The position numbers and the translations under genes are program-made. Under the pieces are notes generated by a model. The model had not been told where the DNA came from. It saw only the letters and a program-made list of their open reading frames with translations, and did not search any database. 64,000 nucleotides of DNA from Marinisporobacter sp. (lineage in GTDB: Bacteria > Bacillota > Clostridia > Peptostreptococcales > Thermotaleaceae), in assembly GCA_025210525.1 (NCBI GenBank), contig JAOARP010000026.1:62001-126000 (forward strand), in the 5' to 3' direction. Shown one piece after another: positions 58,137 to 64,000 of the stretch; within the stretch, counting starts at the first letter, position 1; each line of letters opens with the position of its first letter.

Positions 58137-58916
58137 ATGGGATTGAAAAAATGGTTAAAAAACTTTGTTCATCAGCTTTTAGACAAAGAAGGATTTTATA
58201 TTATTTTATTCTTATGCGTATGTATTGTGGCAACAACGGCTGTATGGGTTACAAAGAAAAATATTCATCAATTTATAGCAGATGATATAAAAACACCATC
58301 AGTGGGAGAAAATGAACCTTTGGATTCTATGGATATGGGGTTGTATGATCATAAATCGACTATTGTTGTTGAAGATATGGAGGTAGATGAAGAACTTGCA
58401 GCTTCTATTTCCGCATCTTCAAAAGATGAACCTAAAAAAGAAAAAAATATTGTTGAGTCAAAACCTAAAAAAAAGAAAAAGGAAGTAAAGAAAGATAAAA
58501 AAATAGAAATGATAGAACCTGTAAAGGGAAAAAGAGGAATGGATTATGCAGCTGATCAATTGATTTATTCAAAAACATTAGATGAGTATACGACTCATTA
58601 TGGTATAGATATTATTGCTTCAGAGAATACCCCTATTGTTGCAGCTTTAGAAGGAAAAGTTATAGAATCTGCAATGGATTCTAAGCTGGGTATTACTATT
58701 GCATTATCTCATGGAGACCAATTGATTACAAGATATTCAAATCTTAATGAAGAAAGAATGGTGAAGGTTGGAGATTTTGTAAAGAAGGGACAAGATATTG
58801 GTCGTGTAGGAAAAACATCGTTATTTGAGACTTTAGAAGAACCCCATCTTCATTTTGAAGTGTTAATAGATGGAAAAAATGTAGATCCAAATCAATTTTT
58901 GCCTAACAAAAACTAA
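58137..58916 (+). CDS. spoIIQ: SpoIIQ-like M23 (LytM) family protein with intact metal site
   Basis: A 259-residue forespore membrane protein. Membrane helix about 20-38 (FYIILFLCVCIVATTAVWV), then a Lys/Glu-rich linker (about 95-125), then a LytM domain (about 145-255). The zinc residues His154 and Asp158 (HYGID) and His237/His239 (HLHFE) are present. B. subtilis SpoIIQ has lost the first His, whereas clostridial SpoIIQ keeps it, so this protein may be an active endopeptidase. ATG 58137 is preferred after GAGGTGAGG; GTG 58128 lies in the ribosome site. Its partner SpoIIIAH is not in the window. Context (spoIID, spoIIID, mbl) supports SpoIIQ over a generic M23 peptidase. Confidence 0.88.
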   Translation: MGLKKWLKNFVHQLLDKEGFYIILFLCVCIVATTAVWVTKKNIHQFIADDIKTPSVGENEPLDSMDMGLYDHKSTIVVEDMEVDEELAASISASSKDEPKKEKNIVESKPKKKKKEVKKDKKIEMIEPVKGKRGMDYAADQLIYSKTLDEYTTHYGIDIIASENTPIVAALEGKVIESAMDSKLGITIALSHGDQLITRYSNLNEERMVKVGDFVKKGQDIGRVGKTSLFETLEEPHLHFEVLIDGKNVDPNQFLPNKN

Positions 58917-58940
58917 AACAGGGGTTTTCCCCTGTTTTTC
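58915..58940. terminator. Bidirectional terminator between spoIIQ and spoIIID
   Basis: AAAACAGGGG and CCCCTGTTTT arms with a TTTT loop; T run on the plus strand and A run before it, so it can serve both convergent genes. Confidence 0.88.
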
Positions 58941-58941
58941 T

Positions 58942-59196
58942 CTATTCGTGAATATTTCTATATTTCATCCTTGTTGCTTTGCCACCTCGTATATGTCTTT
59001 CTGCTTTATTTTTATCAAGTATTCTTTTGACTTGACTTGCAACTAGAGGGTTTATCTTAGGAAGGCGTTCAGTTACATCCTTATGCACTGTGCTTTTGCT
59101 TACCCCAAACACTTTAGCTGTTTGGCGAACGGTAGCTTTTTCGTTTATGATATATTCAGCTATTTCCATTGCTCTTTCTTCTATGTAATCTTTCAA
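58942..59196 (-). CDS. spoIIID: Stage III sporulation transcriptional regulator SpoIIID (inverted)
   Basis: An 84-residue DNA-binding protein of the mother-cell programme. The helix-turn-helix ATVRQTAKVFGVSKSTVHKD and the basic C-terminal RHIRGGKATRMKYR, both used for DNA contact in SpoIIID, are clear. Start is TTG 59196 with AGGGGG about 9 nt upstream. The gene is on the minus strand, whereas in B. subtilis and several clostridia spoIIID runs in the same direction as spoIIQ and mbl. A sigma-E-like promoter lies upstream of it on the minus strand. Confidence 0.95.
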   Translation of the reverse strand: MKDYIEERAMEIAEYIINEKATVRQTAKVFGVSKSTVHKDVTERLPKINPLVASQVKRILDKNKAERHIRGGKATRMKYRNIHE

Positions 59197-59209
59197 TTGT
59201 GTAACCCCC

Positions 59210-59239
59210 TTTATATGAACTCCTTGATAAATATTATGC
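59210..59239 (-). promoter_or_regulatory. Candidate sigma-E promoter of spoIIID
   Basis: On the minus strand: GCATAAT (59239-59233), 15-bp spacer, CATATAAA (59217-59210). It fits sigma-E patterns (KMATATT-like, then CATACANT-like) with mismatches. Confidence 0.4.
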
Positions 59240-59430
59240 AGTCAGAGTAGTCGATAGAACAGGAAATAAATAGTTTCAAAAGATATTGGAAAAACTTTAA
59301 AATTAAAAAGGAATTATAGAATCTGTATAGAATAGAATAAGGTGGATACGACAAAATTATTGCTTATTGAACAAAATATTTATTTCATATAGAAAAATAT
59401 CTTCAAGGATAAGAATGGAAGGAGATTAAA

Positions 59431-60462
59431 ATGTTTGGATTAGGAATGGAAGTGGGCATTGACTTAGGTACGGCTAGTGTTTTAGTTTTTATAAAGGGTA
59501 AGGGAATTGTTCTGAAAGAACCTTCAGTAGTAGCCATCGATAAAAATACCAATAAACTTTTAGCTGTAGGGGAAGAAGCTAGAAGGATGTTAGGAAGAAC
59601 GCCAGGAAATATTGTTGCTATAAGACCATTAAAAGATGGAGTTATTTCTGACTATGAAGTAACAGAAAGGATGCTTCGCTATTTCATACACAAAACGTGT
59701 GGGAAAAGAAAATTTTTCAAGCCTAAAATTATCGTTTGTGTTCCTAGTGGCGTAACAGAAGTAGAAAAAAGAGCAGCTATAGAAGCTACTAGTGAGGCTG
59801 GTGGAGGAACAACTTATCTAATTGAGGAACCTATTGCTGCAGCTATTGGAGCAGGGCTAGATATATCTAAACCAGATGGGAATATGGTTGTAGATATTGG
59901 TGGAGGAACAGCTGATGTAGCAGTCATCTCACTAGGTGGAGTTGTTGCAAGTAAATCTATCAAATGTGCAGGCGATCGATTTGATCAATCTATTGTAAAG
60001 CATATGAGAAAAAAACATAATCTTCTAATTGGTGAAAGAACTGCAGAAAGCTTAAAAATGAGTATTGGTTCAGCTTATCCGAGAACAAAAATTGTGACGG
60101 CTGAATGTAGAGGAAGAGATTTAGTATCAGGTCTTCCAAGAACTATCAAAGTAACGTCCGAAGAAATGCTATATGCTCTTGAAGAACCAGTTATGGCTAT
60201 AGCAGATGCAGTACATGCAGTTCTTGAGAGAACACCACCAGAGCTTGCAGCAGATATTAGTGATAGAGGAATTGTTATGACAGGGGGAGGTTGTTTATTA
60301 GATGGGCTAAATAAACTCATCGAAGAGAGAACAGGAATCCCTACGTATATAGCAGAAGATCCTATTGAATGTGTAGCGAAGGGAACGGGTGCATCCCTGG
60401 AATCTATTAATGTTTTAGAAAAGAGTATGATGAGTAGTAAGGATTTTAGAAGATCAAGATAA
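59431..60462 (+). CDS. mbl: MreB/Mbl-family rod-shape actin homologue
   Basis: A 343-residue cytoskeletal ATPase. The membrane-binding N-terminus MFGLGMEVGIDLGTASVLVF, phosphate-1 motif IDLGTA, phosphate-2 VVDIGGGTADVAVISLGG and the adenosine motif IVMTGGGCLLDGL are present. Neighbouring spoIIID and flhO identify it as the mbl-type paralog. It organises lateral wall synthesis. ATG follows GGAAGGAGATTAAA. Confidence 0.95.
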   Translation: MFGLGMEVGIDLGTASVLVFIKGKGIVLKEPSVVAIDKNTNKLLAVGEEARRMLGRTPGNIVAIRPLKDGVISDYEVTERMLRYFIHKTCGKRKFFKPKIIVCVPSGVTEVEKRAAIEATSEAGGGTTYLIEEPIAAAIGAGLDISKPDGNMVVDIGGGTADVAVISLGGVVASKSIKCAGDRFDQSIVKHMRKKHNLLIGERTAESLKMSIGSAYPRTKIVTAECRGRDLVSGLPRTIKVTSEEMLYALEEPVMAIADAVHAVLERTPPELAADISDRGIVMTGGGCLLDGLNKLIEERTGIPTYIAEDPIECVAKGTGASLESINVLEKSMMSSKDFRRSR

Positions 60463-60486
60463 ATATAATCTGATGCTATTATAAAG

Positions 60487-60545
60487 AGATCCTAAACTTT
60501 TATAACTTGCCATATTTAGGCAGATAAAGGTTTAGGATTTCTTTC
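60487..60545. terminator. Terminator between mbl and the convergent coiled-coil gene
   Basis: GATCCTAAAC and GTTTAGGATT arms with a long loop containing a second CTTGCC/GGCAG hairpin; TTTC tail. It can serve both directions. Confidence 0.7.
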
Positions 60546-60550
60546 GCTTA

Positions 60551-60922
60551 TTATTTAACAGGTTTAAGATTTCTTTTGATACGAAAAAGATCTTGTTTTG
60601 TTTCGTATTCTTCATGCTTTAAAAATTCAATATCATCTGATATTTTATCTAATTTAGTATTGCTAGAAATATGATTTGCAGCATTTTTCCCTTCAAAATC
60701 AATAAGTCGATCTTCAAGTTTATCGAATCTATGCAAGACTTCTTGATGGTCTGAAGCCACTTTGTTTTCTAGGTTGTTTATTTGAGATTGAATCAAAGAT
60801 TGATTTTCTTCAATGGATTGTACTTGACCTTTAAGAGAAGATACTTCACCTCTAAGAGAGGACATTTCGTTTTTAATAGACTTCATTTCATTTAACAATT
60901 GTTGTAGGATTTCGTTTGACAT
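60551..60922 (-). CDS. Coiled-coil protein of unknown function
   Basis: A 123-residue, charged, fully helical protein (MSSLRGEVSSLKGQVQSIEE; SQINNLENKVASDHQEVLHR; a basic end FRIKRNLKPVK). Heptad patterns run through most of its length; no signal peptide or membrane helix is present. ATG follows AAAGGAG. It resembles in style the protein at 5252-5566, and both belong to a group of short coiled-coil proteins frequent in clostridia, sometimes near cell-envelope genes. It interrupts the mbl-flhO synteny on the opposite strand. Function is unknown. Confidence 0.75.
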   Translation of the reverse strand: MSNEILQQLLNEMKSIKNEMSSLRGEVSSLKGQVQSIEENQSLIQSQINNLENKVASDHQEVLHRFDKLEDRLIDFEGKNAANHISSNTKLDKISDDIEFLKHEEYETKQDLFRIKRNLKPVK

Positions 60923-61000
60923 ATGAGCGCTCCTTTCTTGATTTTTCTTTTGAAGTATTAGAATGATTGAGAGGTATTCTTAATAATGATATTTACATCT

Positions 61001-61016
61001 TTTATTTGCAAATAAA
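61001..61016. repeat. Perfect 16-bp palindrome in the divergent region before flhO
   Basis: TTTATTTGCAAATAAA is its own reverse complement. It lies between the divergent coiled-coil gene and the flagellar genes, in a position suitable for an operator. AT-rich sequence makes chance occurrence possible. Confidence 0.35.
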
Positions 61017-61128
61017 TTTCTTGCTATATATTCATAATTATATCAAAATATATTAGAAAATAGCAATTTATTTCCCTTCCTCTTTTTTACAAGAACCTAC
61101 AAAGATTTTCATTCCACTAAAAAAACTA

Positions 61129-61156
61129 TAAACATTTATAATGAACATGTCGATAA
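61129..61156 (+). promoter_or_regulatory. Candidate sigma-D (FliA-type) promoter of flagellar rod genes
   Basis: TAAA (61129-61132), 16-bp spacer, GTCGATAA (61149-61156), seven of eight matches to GCCGATAA. Spacing is one base longer than usual. A TATAAT at 61137-61142 has no good -35, so sigma-D is the better guess. Confidence 0.4.
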
Positions 61157-61196
61157 AAAGGTAAGACTATGTATATAAATAAGGGAGTGACGTTAC

Positions 61197-62270
61197 ATGC
61201 TCAGGGGACTTTATATGGCAACATCCACTATGAAGACCAATAATAAGAAATTAGATGTAATAACGAATAATATTGCAAATATTGATACAGTAGCCTATAA
61301 AAAAGACTTAATCGTTTCTGAGTCTTTTCCAGAGACGTTAATAAAAAAGATCAATGCACCTATGGATTACATGAATATGGAGAAGACTACAAATGTTACA
61401 GTAAAAAAAGAAGATAATTTATATGAGGTAAATACTACTGGTGGATACTTTAAGGTAAAGACACCTAATGGAGATAGTTATCAAAAGGATTTAAAATTTA
61501 CAGTGAATGAAGATGGATACCTGAGCACCTATTATAAACATATTAATGGAGAAATCGATACAAAGGCTGGTTATTTGGTTATGGGAAATAAAGGACCTAT
61601 CAAAGTAGGAGATGGGGAACTTGAAATCAATGATCGTGGACAAGTAATGGTTGGAGGCAATGCAGTTGATAATCTAGTAATGCCTGTATCTCCTAACACT
61701 ATAGGGACACTTAATGCAGGAACAAGGTTGGATAGAATTTATATAAACTATGGACAAGGGCAACTTTATAAGACAGATAACCAGTTAGATGTAGGGCTTA
61801 AGGGAGATGGCTTTTTCAAAATCAATACTCCAGCAGGAGTACGTTATACAAGAGATGGAAGCTTTATGATCAATAAGGATCAAGAACTGGTCACATTAGA
61901 TGGATATAAGGTAGAAGGTATGGATGGACCTATCATTTTAGAAGGCACAGATGTAGCCATCAATGAATTCGGAGAACTTATAGTAGATGGTGAATATATG
62001 GATACGATACAGATTGTTCGTATAGAAAATACAAAAGACTTACGAAAAGAAGCGAGTAACATGTATAGAGTGGCAAAGGGAGTAGAAGCAAAAGAAGCTG
62101 ATTTTACAGGACAAGCTGTTCAAGGATTTTTAGAAAAATCAAATGTAAATGCTGTAAAAGAAATGGTGAAAATGATGAACCTTTTTAGAAATTATGAATC
62201 AGGACAAAGGGTTGTTAAGGCTTATGATGATACATTACAAAAAGCTGTTAATGAGGTAGGAAAAGTATAG
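61197..62270 (+). CDS. flhO: Flagellar basal-body rod protein, FlhO/FlgF-like
   Basis: A 357-residue axial protein. The N-terminal rod motif is MLRGLYMATSTMKTNNKKLD, then ITNNIANIDTVAYKKD. A variable centre follows (about 60-250), with the FlgE/F/G-type block GDGFFKINTPAGVRYTRDGS. The C-terminal helix GFLEKSNVNAVKEMVKMMNL is typical. It is longer than B. subtilis FlhO. ATG follows AAGGGAGTGACGTTAC. It forms an operon with flhP and a rod-capping-like gene, downstream of mbl as in Bacillus. Confidence 0.9.
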   Translation: MLRGLYMATSTMKTNNKKLDVITNNIANIDTVAYKKDLIVSESFPETLIKKINAPMDYMNMEKTTNVTVKKEDNLYEVNTTGGYFKVKTPNGDSYQKDLKFTVNEDGYLSTYYKHINGEIDTKAGYLVMGNKGPIKVGDGELEINDRGQVMVGGNAVDNLVMPVSPNTIGTLNAGTRLDRIYINYGQGQLYKTDNQLDVGLKGDGFFKINTPAGVRYTRDGSFMINKDQELVTLDGYKVEGMDGPIILEGTDVAINEFGELIVDGEYMDTIQIVRIENTKDLRKEASNMYRVAKGVEAKEADFTGQAVQGFLEKSNVNAVKEMVKMMNLFRNYESGQRVVKAYDDTLQKAVNEVGKV

Positions 62271-62288
62271 TAAAAGGAGTGGATGATT

Positions 62289-63080
62289 ATGAGAGCGTTA
62301 TGGACGGCTGCATCGGGAATGAAAGCACAGCAATTAAATATTGATACTATATCTAATAATTTAGCCAATGTAAATACTACAGGATATAAAAAGCAAAGAG
62401 TAGAATTTAAAGATTTGTTATACGAGCAAGTAACCAATAAGAGTATCGAAGAAGGACAAGGAAGACCCGTGAATCTTGAAATCGGTTATGGAGTTATGCC
62501 AATGGCAACCCTTCGTTCTTTTGGAAAAGGAAACCTTGAACAAACAAATAATGATTTAGATTTTGCTATAGATGGAGAGGGCTTCTTTCAAGTAAGAGAT
62601 GAAAATGACAATTTATTCTACACAAAGGATGGAAGCTTTAAACTAAGCGTAGTAGATGATGAAGCAAGACTTGTTACATCAGAAGGGTATTATGTACAAG
62701 CAGAAGGTGCAGATATAGAGCTCGGGAGTAATATCAAAGAAATCACTGTTTCTCCAGAAGGAATCATCAATGTAAAAAGACAAGGAGAAGAAGACTTTGA
62801 AGAAATTGGACAAATGACTTTAGTAAGATTTCCAAACCCTGCTGGACTTGAAGCCCTTGGACAAAACCTATATAAAGCAACCAATGCATCAGGAGAAGCC
62901 GTAGAAGCAGAGGATGGAGACGCGGGAAATATCAAGCAAGGTTTTATTGAGAGCTCCAATGTATCTGTAGTAGAAGAAATGGTTAAAATGATCACAGCTC
63001 AAAGGGCTTATGAAATCAACTCAAAATCTATCCAAACAGCAGATTCCATGCTAGAGCAGGCAAATAACTTGAAAAGGTAG
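62289..63080 (+). CDS. flhP: Flagellar basal-body distal rod protein, FlhP/FlgG-like
   Basis: A 263-residue rod protein. N-terminus MRALWTAASGMKAQQLNIDT, then ISNNLANVNTTGYKKQRVEF, is diagnostic for FlgG-type proteins; the GEGFFQVRDENDNLFYTKDG block and C-terminal SNVSVVEEMVKMITAQRAYE agree. ATG 62289 has better spacing (9 nt) from AAAGGAG than ATG 62283 (3 nt). It follows flhO by 18 bp. FlgG is the usual name outside Bacillus. Confidence 0.93.
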   Translation: MRALWTAASGMKAQQLNIDTISNNLANVNTTGYKKQRVEFKDLLYEQVTNKSIEEGQGRPVNLEIGYGVMPMATLRSFGKGNLEQTNNDLDFAIDGEGFFQVRDENDNLFYTKDGSFKLSVVDDEARLVTSEGYYVQAEGADIELGSNIKEITVSPEGIINVKRQGEEDFEEIGQMTLVRFPNPAGLEALGQNLYKATNASGEAVEAEDGDAGNIKQGFIESSNVSVVEEMVKMITAQRAYEINSKSIQTADSMLEQANNLKR

Positions 63081-63087
63081 ATGATCA

Positions 63088-63432
63088 ATGATGAAAATAA
63101 ATCCAATATCAAGTGCCACCGTCAATAAAGCTGCATATGAAAAAACTAAAGTAAAGGATGATTCCTTTCAAAAATCTTTTGAAAAGGCAAAGGAATCAAA
63201 AGACGACAAAAAACTGATGGATGCTTGTAGACAATTTGAAACAGTTTTTGTAAACATGATGATGAAAAATATGAGAAATACCATACAAGAAGATGGCATT
63301 ATCAAAAAAAGCTATGGAAGAGAAATCTTTGAAGGTATGCTAGATGAAAAATTAGCAGAGGAAAGCTCAAAGGGACAAGGAATAGGTCTTGCAAAAAATA
63401 TGTATGAGCAGCTTTCAAAATATAAAAAGTAA
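63088..63432 (+). CDS. FlgJ-type rod-binding protein (no muramidase domain)
   Basis: A 114-residue protein with the rod-binding domain (PF10135): MDACRQFETVFVNMMMKNMR, then SYGREIFEGMLDEKLAEESS and GIGLAKNMYEQLSKY. The C-terminal glucosaminidase of enterobacterial FlgJ is missing, which is usual in Firmicutes. It probably assists rod assembly. Start is ATG 63088 with AAGG 10 nt upstream; ATG 63091 is equally possible. It closes the three-gene rod operon and is followed by a strong terminator. Confidence 0.85.
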   Translation: MMKINPISSATVNKAAYEKTKVKDDSFQKSFEKAKESKDDKKLMDACRQFETVFVNMMMKNMRNTIQEDGIIKKSYGREIFEGMLDEKLAEESSKGQGIGLAKNMYEQLSKYKK

Positions 63433-63434
63433 AT

Positions 63435-63471
63435 AAAAAAGAGTCGATGAAAAAAATCGACTCTTTTTTTG
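63435..63471 (+). terminator. Terminator of flagellar rod operon
   Basis: AAAAAAGAGTCGAT and ATCGACTCTTTTTT arms with a short A loop and seven Ts. Confidence 0.93.
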
Positions 63472-63519
63472 AATATTGTTATTTATATCTTACATTTCTA
63501 TTAAAAATTCTATATTCAG

Positions 63520-63548
63520 TTGATTAATATTGTAACTTCTTGTAAAAT
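63520..63548 (+). promoter_or_regulatory. Promoter of fabZ
   Basis: TTGATT (63520-63525), 17-bp spacer, TAAAAT (63543-63548). Confidence 0.65.
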
Positions 63549-63584
63549 GAAAGAGTTAGGAAAAACATAAAGGAGTGTAAAAAT

Positions 63585-64000
63585 ATGTTAAATAATATAG
63601 AAATTCAAAAGATCATTCCCCATAGATATCCATTTTTATTAGTAGATAAAATCGTCGAGATGGAACCAGGAAAAAAAGCTGTAGGAATCAAAAATGTAAC
63701 AGCGAATGAACCGTTTTTTCAAGGACATTTTCCAGAAAACCCAATTATGCCAGGAGTACTACAAGTAGAAGCTTTAGCACAAGTTGGAGCTGTAGCGGTA
63801 TTATCAATGGAAGAATATAAAGGAAAGTTAGCACTGTTTACTGGAATAGAGAATGCAAAGTTTAGAAGACAAGTAGTACCAGGAGATACATTAAGACTTG
63901 AAGTTGAAATGAGTGCTATGCGCCGAGGTATGGGAAAAGGTGAAGCAGTGGCGTATGTAGGAGAAGAAGTAGCTTGCAAAGCGACTATTAAGTTTGCAGT
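63585..64000 (+). CDS. fabZ: (3R)-hydroxyacyl-ACP dehydratase FabZ (3' end cut by window)
   Basis: The first 138 codons are present; only a few residues should be missing. The hot-dog-fold enzyme dehydrates beta-hydroxyacyl-ACP in fatty acid elongation. The opening [20 protein letters not shown] and the catalytic block [20 protein letters not shown] (active-site His and Glu) are unmistakable. ATG follows AAAGGAGTGTAAAAAT. fabZ next to mbl-flhO-flhP is a conserved Firmicutes arrangement. Confidence 0.95.
   Translation, partial: MLNNIEIQKIIPHRYPFLLVDKIVEMEPGKKAVGIKNVTANEPFFQGHFPENPIMPGVLQVEALAQVGAVAVLSMEEYKGKLALFTGIENAKFRRQVVPGDTLRLEVEMSAMRRGMGKGEAVAYVGEEVACKATIKFA

Noticed and set aside
58091..58285. 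Alternative plus-strand frame at the start of spoIIQ
   Set aside because: Overlaps the spoIIQ start in another frame, has no ribosome site and no recognisable product.

Overview
The window is a contiguous, AT-rich stretch of a Gram-positive, endospore-forming, flagellated anaerobe of the class Clostridia. The evidence is sporulation genes (spoIID, spoIIQ, spoIIID), flagellar rod genes, strong Shine-Dalgarno sites with frequent TTG/GTG starts, lysine-fermentation genes (kal, kce) and an ATP synthase whose c subunit carries a Na+-type ligand set. It would suit an amino-acid-fermenting relative of Alkaliphilus or Crassaminicella, but the species cannot be fixed by eye. No tRNA, rRNA, CRISPR array, insertion sequence or prophage was seen. 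Gene order around ywlC-ywlE-ywlF-upp, atp, and ywmB-murA-spoIID-spoIIQ-mbl-flhO-flhP-fabZ follows the classical Firmicutes backbone.

Layout. 1-3.6 kb: end of an SLH protein, a secreted S41 protease, a candidate small structured RNA or leader with its own promoter and terminator, then pyrG. 3.7-7.4 kb: an envelope-glycan group (GT39-like glycosyltransferase, flippase-like membrane protein, UbiA-type phosphoribosyl-polyprenol synthase). 7.7-21.6 kb: a cell-surface island of eight secreted proteins built from copper-amine-oxidase-N-terminal (stalk) domains, SLH domains, MORN repeats and TolC-like helical domains. It includes two large paralogous S-layer-like proteins and two paralogous stalk-plus-TolC-like proteins. 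21.6-26 kb: kal-kce, transaldolase-like fsa/tal and two tandem glpX genes. 26-39 kb: housekeeping genes (rho, rpmE, prmC, prfA, ywlC-ywlE-rpiB-upp, dCMP deaminase, tagO-mnaA).

39-45 kb: a catabolic cluster with a DUF3870 protein, a DAACS symporter, a class III aminotransferase, a second beta-keto acid cleavage enzyme (BKACE) and a two-subunit CoA-transferase. Together these could import, transaminate and thiolytically cleave a beta-amino acid. Changed specificity residues in both the transporter and the BKACE point away from glutamate and from the lysine intermediate. 45-54 kb: ATP synthase genes with three different c subunits: an orphan triple-hairpin protein with its own promoter and terminator, a double-hairpin protein and a canonical single-hairpin protein. 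Only one hairpin in each keeps the ion-binding glutamate.

54-64 kb: YueI-like protein, ywmB, murA, spoIID, spoIIQ (with an intact LytM metal site), an inverted spoIIID, mbl, a coiled-coil protein, flhO-flhP-flgJ and the start of fabZ.

The items most worth following up are the mixed c-subunit set, the putative beta-amino-acid operon, the stalk/TolC-like surface proteins with helically phased TGTAAT repeats at their promoters, and several structured leaders (pyrG, S-layer gene, rho, symporter). All functional statements come from reading motifs by eye; no database search was run.
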